Shown: positions 55,766-64,000 of the stretch, in pieces
Layout: the number at the start of each line of letters is the position of its first letter
Numbering within the stretch: position 1 is the first letter of the stretch
NCBI GenBank assembly: GCA_001839685.1
Contig: MLAK01000815.1
Span: 62,001 to 126,000, forward strand
From: Tritrichomonas foetus
Lineage: Eukaryota > Parabasalia > Tritrichomonadida > Tritrichomonadidae
Direction: 5' to 3'
DNA: 64,000 nt
The notes under the pieces: generated by a model
Seen by the model: only the letters and a program-made list of their open reading frames with translations
Databases searched by the model: none
Told to the model about the DNA's origin: nothing
Position numbers and translations under genes: made by a program

Positions 55766-57805
55766 ATGGAATTAATCATTAGCCCAGCCGACACAGCCCA
55801 GCTTGCTTCCATCGTTTTCTACTACGCCCAACGTACTGGAAAAGTTAAGTTAGTCAACCAAGAAATCGCCACACCCACACTTAAGATCCCAGATCAAAAT
55901 CCAGTCGAAGGTGAAGGCGCAATCGCCCTCTACTTATGCCAGACATTGAACCTTCCAATTTACCCAGAAGCCCACCGTGCCGAAATCGACAAAATCGTCA
56001 ATGATTATCCAAATTACAATGCCGGCGAATTGAACAACTACTTTGCATTCCGCTCATATGCTGTTGGAAGTGAATTCACAGTTGCCGATATTGCAATTTA
56101 CTCAGCTCTCTCTTCCATCATTGTCCCAGGAATCTTCCGTCTCCACAGATGGGCCAATCTCGTCAGCCAGCAAGCCATGGTTAAGCGCTTTGCAGGAAGC
56201 CATGCCAAGAAGGCCGAAGCTGGTCCAGCCGGAGCCGGTGGCAAAGCCGTCAAGAAGAAGGTCTGCACCAGATTTGCACCAGAACCAAGTGGTTACCTCC
56301 ATATCGGCCACGCAAAAGCCGCCCTCGCTTCAGAAGATTTTGCTCGTCGCCATAACGGCACTTTTGTCCTCAGATTCGATGATACAAATCCAAAACTCGA
56401 AAGTCGTGATTTCGAAGAAAAAATCCTCGAAGATGTTAAGCTCCTTGATGTCGCACCAGACCGCAGAGAAAGAACATCCGACCAAATTCCAATGATCTTG
56501 GATATCATCAAGCAAATGATCAAAGACGATCTTGCTTTCGTCGATGATACACCAAATGAGCAAATCAAAGAGCAGAGAATTAACCTTCGTCCTTCACCAA
56601 ATCGTGACAATCCACCAGCCAAATCTCTCGAATTGTTCGAAGAGATGATGAAAGGCACCGAAAAAGGCTTCCAATGCGTTGCCCGTGCTAAAATTGACTA
56701 CAAGTCAAGCAATGGATGCATGCGTGACCCAGTTATTGCTCGTTGCATCAAAAACGAGCATGCTGAACCAAATGCATGCCCAGTTTATCCAACATACGAT
56801 GTTTGCTGCCCAATCATCGACTCCAAGAACGGAATCACACATGCAATGCGCTCATGGGAATACACAGACCGTGATCACCAATACCGCTGGTTCATTGAAA
56901 AACTAAAATTGACACCAGTCGAAATTGTTTCATTCTCAAGACTTTCATTCAACTACACAGTTCTCGGAAAACGTTACCTTCGTCGCTTAGTCGAAAACAA
57001 GAAGGCCAGCGGTTGGGATGATCCACGCTTCCCAACAATCAGAGGACTTCGTCGCCGTGGTCTCCAACCATCAGCCCTTCGTAAGTTCTGCCAAGAACAA
57101 GGTGCTTCAAGAAACCAGAACCTTCACGATTGGGATAAGTTATGGGCTATGAACCGCCAAGAAATCTTACCAACATGCGACAGAGTCATGTCTGTCAGTG
57201 ATGAAGAAAAAGTTGTATTCAACGTCGCAGGCGCACCAGAAGGAGACGGATCTTCTCCAGTCCTTCCAGGCAAGCCAGAAAAGGGAGCAAGAACACTTCA
57301 TACAGGTCCAACTGTTTGGGTTCCAGAAGATGATGCAATCAGATGCAACGTCGGTGACAAAGTAACACTTATGGGATGGACAAACGTAATCATTGACAAC
57401 ATTGTTAAAGAAGGCGACAAGATCAAGCAAATTGATTCACATTGGGTTGATGATAAAGATTACAAGAAGACAGTTAAATTCAACTGGATCCACCCAGAAA
57501 AGAACACAAAAATCGTCATGCGTGAATGGAACCACCTTCTCAAAGTCAAGATGCTCGGTGAAGATCAAGATGTTCTTGATGCCGTTTTCGACGAGCCATA
57601 CGCTGACACACTCATCTACTGCGATAACTCCATCGCTAACGCAAAGAAGGGAACACTTTACCAACTCGAAAGACGTGCTGAAGTTATCATTGATGAAGAA
57701 GCAGCTGATGGAAAACCAGCCATCGCATTCCTCATCCCAACTGGATTCCAAAAGAAGAAAGTTGGACTTCCAATCAAGATCAGCCTCGCTACTGACGCAG
57801 AGTAA
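55766..57805 (+). CDS. cytosolic glutamyl-tRNA synthetase (679 aa)
   Basis: N-terminal GST-like domain (about 1-165), as in eukaryotic cytosolic GluRS, an Ala/Gly/Lys linker, then the class I catalytic core. The HIGH motif is at 179-182 (SGYLHIGHAKAAL). RFDDTNPKLESRDFEE follows, and the second signature is VLGKRYL with Lys402, where most family members read VLSKRKL. RGLRRRGLQPSALRKFCQEQG and HDWDKLWAMNR distinguish GluRS from GlnRS. A beta-barrel anticodon-binding domain completes the protein. It charges tRNA-Glu in the cytosol. Codons are very strongly optimised, like the DCX gene. Stop TAAA. Start set by an Inr-like motif; the longer frame from 55676 lacks ATG. Confidence 0.95.
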   Translation: MELIISPADTAQLASIVFYYAQRTGKVKLVNQEIATPTLKIPDQNPVEGEGAIALYLCQTLNLPIYPEAHRAEIDKIVNDYPNYNAGELNNYFAFRSYAVGSEFTVADIAIYSALSSIIVPGIFRLHRWANLVSQQAMVKRFAGSHAKKAEAGPAGAGGKAVKKKVCTRFAPEPSGYLHIGHAKAALASEDFARRHNGTFVLRFDDTNPKLESRDFEEKILEDVKLLDVAPDRRERTSDQIPMILDIIKQMIKDDLAFVDDTPNEQIKEQRINLRPSPNRDNPPAKSLELFEEMMKGTEKGFQCVARAKIDYKSSNGCMRDPVIARCIKNEHAEPNACPVYPTYDVCCPIIDSKNGITHAMRSWEYTDRDHQYRWFIEKLKLTPVEIVSFSRLSFNYTVLGKRYLRRLVENKKASGWDDPRFPTIRGLRRRGLQPSALRKFCQEQGASRNQNLHDWDKLWAMNRQEILPTCDRVMSVSDEEKVVFNVAGAPEGDGSSPVLPGKPEKGARTLHTGPTVWVPEDDAIRCNVGDKVTLMGWTNVIIDNIVKEGDKIKQIDSHWVDDKDYKKTVKFNWIHPEKNTKIVMREWNHLLKVKMLGEDQDVLDAVFDEPYADTLIYCDNSIANAKKGTLYQLERRAEVIIDEEAADGKPAIAFLIPTGFQKKKVGLPIKISLATDAE

Positions 57806-57936
57806 AAATTAAAGATGATCTTTTTAATTTACAACTTTTGTTTATTTTTTGAATCATAGAAAATGTTTTGAGGAATATTGTCCAAAGGAAAACTTGGCAC
57901 AAGAGAAAGAAAAAAAATGAGAAAAAAATATCAGAA

Positions 57937-58633
57937 AAAAATCGACTATTTATTGAGCAGGTGGTGATGTTGGGGCTGGTGTTGGTTGTGGGGTTGGTTC
58001 TGGATCAGAAGATGGTTTCCGAAGTTTCCAGTAAAGTGAAAAGCCAAGAAGTGCAACAAGAAGAATAACAATCAACCAAATAATGAAATTATTGAAACAT
58101 ACACGTCTCAACATTCGTTTTGCTGTTGATTCACCTTTCTTTCCTTCCATGTGAATCGTCATCAAATTATTATCAATGTGTTGAATTCGTTGACGATCTT
58201 CATGAAGGAGTGCCATCGTATTTTGTCCAGTGGCAATCGTATCATTACCTGTTCGGAGTGCTTCGTCAAGATTATCAAGAATTCTGTCAGCACGTTGATT
58301 GTTTGCATTGATTTGTTGATTTTGTTTATAACTAGGATCATTGGCTAACGCTTGACGTTTCTGTCGAAGTTCAGTAACCATCTTAGAATGTGAAGTTCGT
58401 AAGTTTTTAATTTCANCTTCATAATAATCACGTTCACTTGGTGGGATTGATTTCACGTCACTATTCATCTTATTCAACTTTTGATCCAATTGTTGAAGTT
58501 GTTTTTCGATATCTTGGTCAAGTGATTTTCTTTGGTCGAATGGGAGTGAATCTACTCTTTGTAAATCACGTTGAATCATTGTGATTAATGATTCTGCTGC
58601 TGTCATTGCATCATCGATGTTATTTGAGGCCAT
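57937..58633 (-). repeat. arm 1 of ~0.7-kb inverted duplication
   Basis: Carries the minus-strand Vti1-like gene. It looks nucleotide-identical in the segments compared to 59675-60370 in inverted orientation, from codon 5 of the gene through 12-13 bases beyond the stop. Flanks are unrelated. The arms are separated by about 1.04 kb. Confidence 0.9.
57950..58633 (-). CDS. Vti1-like Qb-SNARE, copy 1 (227 aa)
   Basis: Three-helix N-terminal region (about 1-100), SNARE motif (about 118-175) and a single C-terminal transmembrane anchor (about 183-203, FIIWLIVILLVALLGFSLYW). The SNARE centre reads LLHEDRQRI, aligning with VTI1A's LSHDREKI, so the zero-layer residue is Asp as in Vti1 rather than Gln. 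Vti1 proteins act in Golgi-endosome-lysosome fusion. After the anchor is an unusual ~25-residue Pro/Thr-rich lumenal tail (DPEPTPQPTPAPTSPP). One base (58416) is N, leaving residue 73 undefined. It differs from copy 2 only in the first four codons (MASNN versus MSTSN). The stop is TAA followed by A. Confidence 0.85.
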   Translation of the reverse strand: MASNNIDDAMTAAESLITMIQRDLQRVDSLPFDQRKSLDQDIEKQLQQLDQKLNKMNSDVKSIPPSERDYYEXEIKNLRTSHSKMVTELRQKRQALANDPSYKQNQQINANNQRADRILDNLDEALRTGNDTIATGQNTMALLHEDRQRIQHIDNNLMTIHMEGKKGESTAKRMLRRVCFNNFIIWLIVILLVALLGFSLYWKLRKPSSDPEPTPQPTPAPTSPPAQ

Positions 58634-59650
58634 TTTTAGAGAATATTTTTCTCACTAAATATTGTTTTTCAAGCGATAGATCGGTTTTGACATATTTTTG
58701 AATATATACTCATTGTTTCGAATTTGAAATCAGAAGTTATTTGGTCAATTTTTCATAAGTAATATTTCTTGATTGTTAAAAATTCTGTAACAGTAGAACA
58801 TTGAAGGTTAATTTATTTCACCTTAATACGATTAAATTGAATTGAAAATGAGGAACATTCCGTTGTCAATTAATTAATCTGGAATAATCCCATCGACTTT
58901 CAAGCGATAATCACCATTATTGAGTGAATCTTATTTAGAAATATGAATGATTTTTTGTATTAAAAGAATATATATCATTGATTGAGTTGAATCAATATTT
59001 CATTTTTGAGAAAACCTAGAATCCATCATTTTCTTATAATAAGGACATATTTTATGTAGTATACGTTCATAAAGAGTGATGAGATTGGTTTAACTATCTT
59101 TTTTTTTTCATGTTTTTTAGATGATTCAATTTCTCCGACCATGAAGCGATTATTTTGTTGGTGAATGCTTGAAAATAATGAATAATCATATAAAAACTCT
59201 ATATTGAAGTAAAAAGTTGGAAACTAAATCATTAGATTTGATTCTTCTTCAAATAGGATTTCTGACATCAAAACTCTTATATTGTGATTATCAATTATTA
59301 TGTCGTATAATACTTTATATTCTGAAGTTCATGAACTTCATGAGACATCAGCACATTCAGGAAGAATAATGTTCATAAAAAAATTTCCAATGGCATGAAT
59401 ATTTCTTTGAAATAAATTGTGCAAATTAATAATGCAAAGTATTTATATATTGAGGGAAATTGACTAGATGAAAATATATCATTATGCTATATTTCACCAT
59501 TTATGTGATAATAATAATGATCAACAAAAATTGGCACGAATTGAAATACAAACCAACAGAAAAATTTTCAATGTTGTGAAAGGGCAGATATAAAAATAGA
59601 AAGAATAAATCAAAATTTAGAGATATCCATTGAAACCAATTTTACAAACT
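58634..59650. other. spacer between inverted SNARE genes
   Basis: About 1 kb of AT-rich sequence between the two divergent genes, with no supported gene or repeat. The sequences upstream of the two start codons are not similar, so the copies have different promoters. Confidence 0.5.
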
Positions 59651-59656
59651 TCATTT
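59651..59656 (+). promoter_or_regulatory. initiator-like motif of SNARE copy 2
   Basis: TCATTT 19-24 nt before the ATG at 59675; no equivalent is seen at the same place before copy 1. Confidence 0.5.
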
Positions 59657-59674
59657 AATAGTTAGTGATTAAGA

Positions 59675-60358
59675 ATGTCAACTTCAAACATCGATGATGC
59701 AATGACAGCAGCAGAATCATTAATCACAATGATTCAACGTGATTTACAAAGAGTAGATTCACTCCCATTCGACCAAAGAAAATCACTTGACCAAGATATC
59801 GAAAAACAACTTCAACAATTGGATCAAAAGTTGAATAAGATGAATAGTGACGTGAAATCAATCCCACCAAGTGAACGTGATTATTATGAAGNTGAAATTA
59901 AAAACTTACGAACTTCACATTCTAAGATGGTTACTGAACTTCGACAGAAACGTCAAGCGTTAGCCAATGATCCTAGTTATAAACAAAATCAACAAATCAA
60001 TGCAAACAATCAACGTGCTGACAGAATTCTTGATAATCTTGACGAAGCACTCCGAACAGGTAATGATACGATTGCCACTGGACAAAATACGATGGCACTC
60101 CTTCATGAAGATCGTCAACGAATTCAACACATTGATAATAATTTGATGACGATTCACATGGAAGGAAAGAAAGGTGAATCAACAGCAAAACGAATGTTGA
60201 GACGTGTATGTTTCAATAATTTCATTATTTGGTTGATTGTTATTCTTCTTGTTGCACTTCTTGGCTTTTCACTTTACTGGAAACTTCGGAAACCATCTTC
60301 TGATCCAGAACCAACCCCACAACCAACACCAGCCCCAACATCACCACCTGCTCAATAA
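59675..60358 (+). CDS. Vti1-like Qb-SNARE, copy 2 (227 aa)
   Basis: Same protein as copy 1 apart from the first residues (MSTSN): helical N-terminal domain, SNARE motif with Asp at the zero layer, transmembrane anchor and Pro-rich lumenal tail. An undefined base (N at 59892) falls at exactly the equivalent codon as in copy 1. That would be expected if reads from the two copies, differing at this site, were merged during polishing. Two such close copies on opposite strands indicate a recent inverted duplication or gene conversion, or a local assembly artefact. Stop is TAAA-like (TAAATA). Confidence 0.85.
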   Translation: MSTSNIDDAMTAAESLITMIQRDLQRVDSLPFDQRKSLDQDIEKQLQQLDQKLNKMNSDVKSIPPSERDYYEXEIKNLRTSHSKMVTELRQKRQALANDPSYKQNQQINANNQRADRILDNLDEALRTGNDTIATGQNTMALLHEDRQRIQHIDNNLMTIHMEGKKGESTAKRMLRRVCFNNFIIWLIVILLVALLGFSLYWKLRKPSSDPEPTPQPTPAPTSPPAQ

Positions 60359-60370
60359 ATAGTCGATTTT
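59675..60370 (+). repeat. arm 2 of ~0.7-kb inverted duplication
   Basis: Inverted partner of 57937-58633; similarity begins at the ATG and ends about 12 bases after the stop codon. Confidence 0.9.
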
Positions 60371-60782
60371 CCGAGTCAAGCAACAAAACAAAAGCATTCA
60401 GATTAACAGATTCATTTGTATCTATAATCAACAATCATAACAAGGGCATTCACATTTACTATTCAATGAAAAGTGTAAAAGACTCCAACTCGAACTTGAC
60501 TTCATTTTTCATAAAATATAAATACTATCCATAAAATATGAAAATATATATTTTGAGATGTATAAAAAATAAAAGAAAAAACTTTTAAGTCGAAAATATG
60601 ATGCTCACCACTGACATAAAAAAGTCTCTAGGTCAAAAATAAAGCGAATTTTTCCCCATTGTCATAATGATTTACTTATTGCAATTGTCTCACTTTTTTA
60701 TATGGCAATGATGAAGCTCGGTTCCTTTTTAGATTTAAATTAAATTGTAATTCATTCTACCGTGTACAGATGAACCATAAGA
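60371..60782. other. spacer, nothing seen
   Basis: AT-rich sequence without a supported feature. Confidence 0.5.
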
Positions 60783-61174
60783 CTATTCACAAAAATAATG
60801 ATTTTCGTTGAATTCTTCATTGATCATAATCGCCAGTTCGATGAATCTAGTGCGGTAAATTTCTGTGAAATCCTGTGTGTTAGTTTTTTGAATAAAAGTT
60901 GCAGGCTCAGCAAAGATAGTAACATCATAGAAAGCTGATGATCCAAATGAGTCATTCTTTTTCTCGCCCCCACAAGATACATTAGACCTGGAAACCTCCT
61001 CAAAAGAACCCGAAAGTTCTCAAGAAGGTGCGTCGGGTTAACGTCATTGCGAAAACGAGTTCAGTCTTCATTTTTCACGCCAACAAACAACAGATGACCC
61101 TTATCTTTAGTCTCGTCAGAGCCCTGTGGACATACTTCGTTAGAATCTTTCTGGAATTTCGAGATTGTTTGCGA
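60783..61174 (-). pseudogene. decayed unrecognised gene
   Basis: Protein-like frames on the minus strand. One opens at 61174 and includes SNEVCPQGSDETKDKGHLLF before a TGA near 61060. A second, in another phase, includes GEKKNDSFGSSAFYDVTIFA and EIYRTRFIELAIMINEEFNE and stops at 60783. Base composition is higher in GC than the flanks. It also contains the exact string ACTAACACACAG (60884-60873) and a GTATGT at 61135-61130, discussed as a finding. Family unknown. Confidence 0.45.
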
Positions 61175-61754
61175 TTAGCTTTTTGGGAAAGAATGGTCTC
61201 AAAATAAAAAGTGACATTGTGTAGATTTTTATTTCACATTTCATGGCCATGATGTTTTATATAACATGTCATTGAACTTTGTCTAAGAATTTTTTTACAA
61301 TATTCGGTGATTAGATTTAAGGATGTAGTCCCATGCCGTTAACTATTAAAAAAATTGAATATGTGATGATGATGATGTTTCAGATGGGTATTGAAATATT
61401 TGAGATATCTCAGAATTATTTTGAAACAAACATGCACAAAAAGTGAATAATTTTTTCTGATGAAATCACAAAAAGCTGTCAGTCGCCCTCAAAAAGTAAT
61501 AGATCTCCCTTAAAAAGTATTTTTAAGATTTCAATATAATCACCTCTGTAAACATCTGAAAAAAACAGTGACTATTCAAAAAGTCATTTTTTTAAAATCA
61601 GATTTTCCGTAAGCTTCTTCAAACCCAATCCAAAATGAAGAAACATGGATTAATCTTGAAAGATAGCATTTAAATGGTCATTTAAAATCGTTTGTGTGAT
61701 GACTAAATCCAACTGAAGCAGAAAAAAAAAAAAAAAATATGATTAGTCATTACC
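61175..61754. other. spacer, nothing seen
   Basis: AT-rich, with an A-run near 61722-61737; no gene supported. Confidence 0.45.
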
Positions 61755-62252
61755 ATGTCTACTAATATCATTGAAAAATATTTACAAAACTCAATCACCA
61801 TCCCCAAAGATTCTCAGCGACTTAAATTCATATTCCAATTGGTGATATTGATTTCGTCATTCTAAATTTACCAAAAGATTCTGATATTTCTAATATTTTA
61901 AGAACATTAACAAAACTCTTTTTAAAATCAAAAATGATTTCTAACTATAAAATAATTGATAATGCTAATGTTCCAATAATTAAACTGTTAGAATGACCCT
62001 TTGGATTCAGTATTGATATATGTGCTTTGAATAATCATCGTGCAATGAATATTTCTCGTGTCCGAAAAAGTTTTAACTTATTCTCCACTTTTAAAGCCAA
62101 TTTAAATGTTTATGAAACTTTTCATATATGGAATAAAATCTATGATCCTTCAAATGGTGGTATTGGCTCAAATCTTTTAATTAATTTTGTTTTATTTGGT
62201 TTTCAATCACGTCCTGATTTATCAGGTAATGCAGGAAGAATGTTTTTTTTTT
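61755..62252 (+). pseudogene. Trf4-type (PAP/25A-associated) nucleotidyltransferase relic
   Basis: Starts with ATG at 61755 (MSTNIIEKYLQ). After a phase change near 61845 it shows a nucleotidyltransferase core: GDIDFVIL (DxD metal site), ANVPIIK, SIDICALNNHRA, and then ETFHIWNKIYDPSNGGIGSN ... NFVLFGFQSRP, which corresponds to the PAP-associated helical segment of Trf4/PAPD5-type poly(A) polymerases (LN...GGL.SY...FLQ.HP). A TGA interrupts the frame at about 61994, and the GS part of the active site is missing at the phase change. The 3' part disappears into the assembly gap. Judged a decayed copy; a functional paralogue presumably exists elsewhere. Confidence 0.6.
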
Positions 62253-62734
62253 NNNNNNNNNNNNNNNNNNNNNNNNNNNNNNNNNNNNNNNNNNNNNNNN
62301 NNNNNNNNNNNNNNNNNNNNNNNNNNNNNNNNNNNNNNNNNNNNNNNNNNNNNNNNNNNNNNNNNNNNNNNNNNNNNNNNNNNNNNNNNNNNNNNNNNNN
62401 NNNNNNNNNNNNNNNNNNNNNNNNNNNNNNNNNNNNNNNNNNNNNNNNNNNNNNNNNNNNNNNNNNNNNNNNNNNNNNNNNNNNNNNNNNNNNNNNNNNN
62501 NNNNNNNNNNNNNNNNNNNNNNNNNNNNNNNNNNNNNNNNNNNNNNNNNNNNNNNNNNNNNNNNNNNNNNNNNNNNNNNNNNNNNNNNNNNNNNNNNNNN
62601 NNNNNNNNNNNNNNNNNNNNNNNNNNNNNNNNNNNNNNNNNNNNNNNNNNNNNNNNNNNNNNNNNNNNNNNNNNNNNNNNNNNNNNNNNNNNNNNNNNNN
62701 NNNNNNNNNNNNNNNNNNNNNNNNNNNNNNNNNN
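62253..62734. other. assembly gap (482 N)
   Basis: Run of N immediately after a T-run at the 3' part of the nucleotidyltransferase relic. Confidence 0.98.
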
Positions 62735-63128
62735 AACTTAATAAATAGCACCCAGCATTTGTATATTTACGGTTTTGATTAACTATTCTGATTTAATTTA
62801 AAAAGATGCAACTGTTTATGCAAGCCATTTCTCACAACATCAAATATAAGGATCGAAAAATGTTCACAGAGCACTGATGTATGAACATTTGTAATTATTT
62901 CACATCCATTTTTTCATTAAATTTTATCGCTATTTATTACTAGATGCAAATAGAAATCCAAACTGGTGATGAATGGATATCCATTATATAAATATAAATA
63001 AATTATATATCATTTGTGAATGATAGGCCAGCCTATGCAGCTGCAACAACTCAACACTTAGAAATGATGAAATTCGAACAGAACATTTTACATTCGAAGA
63101 ATAAGTCTAATTATAATGTAGGTAAAAG
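62735..63128. other. spacer after gap
   Basis: AT-rich; no supported frame. It may contain further decayed sequence of the relic before the gap, but nothing could be recognised. Confidence 0.4.
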
Positions 63129-63458
63129 TTAAGGATAAAATGGTGATGCTTTGTTATGTTCCGTCGAATTCAACAATGATTCCGTGAAGGCAAAGATAAT
63201 GAAGTTAGTATTGAATGCGATGAAATTAACAAGTGAAAATGAATCAGGCGGATAATATGGTAAATATGTTTTGTTTGGTGTAATAAAATTTCCATTAGAA
63301 GATATCATAAACAAAGTAAATAACGAATTATGTTCTATATTGATGTCTTGATCGAGCAATTTCAATTGTTCAATTTGATTATCAAGGTTCAACATTAATT
63401 CTTCTATTCGAGAATATTTCATATCTTATCCAGATAATGTTATATCTTGGTTGGCCAT
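63129..63458 (-). pseudogene. broken small helical protein gene
   Basis: From an ATG at 63458 the frame reads MANQDITLSG, meets TAA at 63426-63428, then continues in the same phase for 98 codons. The rest includes a helix (RIEELMLNLDNQIEQLKLLD) and an ordered-looking region (NGNFITPNKTYLPYYPPDSF). A downstream ATG at 63422 could still give a 97-residue product. Family not recognised. Confidence 0.45.
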
Positions 63459-63565
63459 TTTCTTGGGGCTGGTAACCTGGTGCTGTTCTTTGGATTTTTC
63501 AAAATATATTTGATTACTATTTATATACTAATGATGAAAAAATATTGTAAGAATTAATTTATACA

Positions 63566-64000
63566 ATGATGAAAGAATGTACTGTCTTTTATGATCAGAT
63601 TATAGTTGAAGATAGAACAGGAAAATTAGTTTCTTCGCCAACTTCTTCACATGAACATGGACCTCAAACGAAAATGTTTACGAACAAGATTGAATTTAGC
63701 AACATTATCATATTCCAATTAAATATTCACGGCATTTAAATGTTGATTACGATTTAATTACAAAATGGTCTTAAAGATTTGAACGTTTTAATCCTGTAGC
63801 AAATTAAAGAAATAATATCATGAAACAACTCTTAGAAATCAAATCATCATCAAATAACACATTATTAGGGTTTTATACAGGTGATTTAATTAAAGTTGAT
63901 ACTATAGAATGGATTACTACTGCAATTATTTCATTAAAAGACAGAGGCGATGGAGAATGGGTATGAACAGGAGATGGAAATCATGAACATCAATTAATTA
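63566..64000 (+). pseudogene. GH95-like (alpha-L-fucosidase family) relic, runs off window
   Basis: From ATG 63566 a frame reads KLVSSPTSSHEHGPQT, recalling the PS-x-SPEHGP segment of GH95 enzymes. Further on, in order and with several stops and phase changes, come FERFNPVAN (family L.P) and LKDRGDGEWV...TGDGNHEHQLI. The last recalls the late GH95 block RGDG-TGWS...ARL-DGNHA. The order of motifs fits the family, but each match is short, so the call is tentative. Frame breaks make it a decayed copy; the rest lies beyond the window. Confidence 0.4.

Overview
The window reads as nuclear DNA of a parabasalid protist and looks most like a trichomonad such as Tritrichomonas foetus. The species name is inference. 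The supporting signals are: AT-rich spacers with compact, mostly intronless genes on both strands; initiator-like TCA(C/T)(A/T) motifs 5-25 nt before many start codons; several stop codons embedded in TAAA; a 26-nt intron ending in a CTAAC...CAG signal; a large membrane/PAS/cyclase-like protein of the type trichomonads carry in many copies; three members of a giant coiled-coil family; flagellar/microtubule proteins; and a mitochondrial-carrier protein of the sort found in hydrogenosomes. Several starts called at TTG or GTG by simple ORF calling were moved to the first plausible ATG.

Layout. 0.4-5.0 kb: giant coiled-coil protein. 5.0-7.4 kb: spacer with a broken gene and a G11/A28 homopolymer. 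7.4-9.0 kb: doublecortin-domain protein and CFAP20. 9.5-16.9 kb (minus strand): a VIT-vWA protein with a complete internal ubiquitin, a tiny coiled-coil protein, a Ubl/Q-rich/STI1-like/UBA-like protein interrupted by an assembly gap, and a mitochondrial carrier. 17-21.6 kb: DENR-like translation factor with an RGG tail, then a second coiled-coil giant. 22-29.3 kb: disordered phospho-motif protein, GT10 fucosyltransferase-like enzyme, two relic reading frames and a PH-AGC (Akt-like) kinase. 29.7-32.9 kb: a complete pogo-like DNA transposon with duplicated terminal repeats, ending 75 bp before an inositol polyphosphate kinase gene. 34.35-34.77 kb: a small secreted ML/NPC2-like lipid-binding protein gene with a 26-nt intron, which simple ORF calling misses. 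35-48.5 kb: small coiled-coil protein, third coiled-coil giant, copine, Trs120/TRAPPC9-like protein, another coiled-coil protein and an FG nucleoporin. 48.7-53.2 kb: a 1485-codon membrane/PAS/cyclase-like gene cut by one in-frame TAA. 53.9-57.8 kb: GH1 beta-glucosidase and glutamyl-tRNA synthetase. 57.9-60.4 kb: two apparently identical Vti1-like SNARE genes in inverted orientation. 60.8-64 kb: a graveyard of decayed genes, including a Trf4-type nucleotidyltransferase relic and a GH95-like relic, with an assembly gap.

The genes are ordinary housekeeping, cytoskeletal, membrane-traffic and signalling genes rather than an operon-like system. Themes are vesicle traffic (Vti1 x2, Trs120-like, copine), phosphoinositide/inositol signalling (PH-kinase, IPK), microtubule/flagellum (DCX, CFAP20, coiled coils) and ubiquitin biology (the internal-ubiquitin vWA protein and the Ubl/UBA-like protein lie next to each other on the same strand). 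The most unusual items are the VIT-vWA-ubiquitin fusion, the micro-intron ML gene, the transposon with paired repeats in each terminus, and the stop-interrupted receptor with a catalytically degenerate cyclase-like end. All family calls come from reading motifs by eye; no database search was run.
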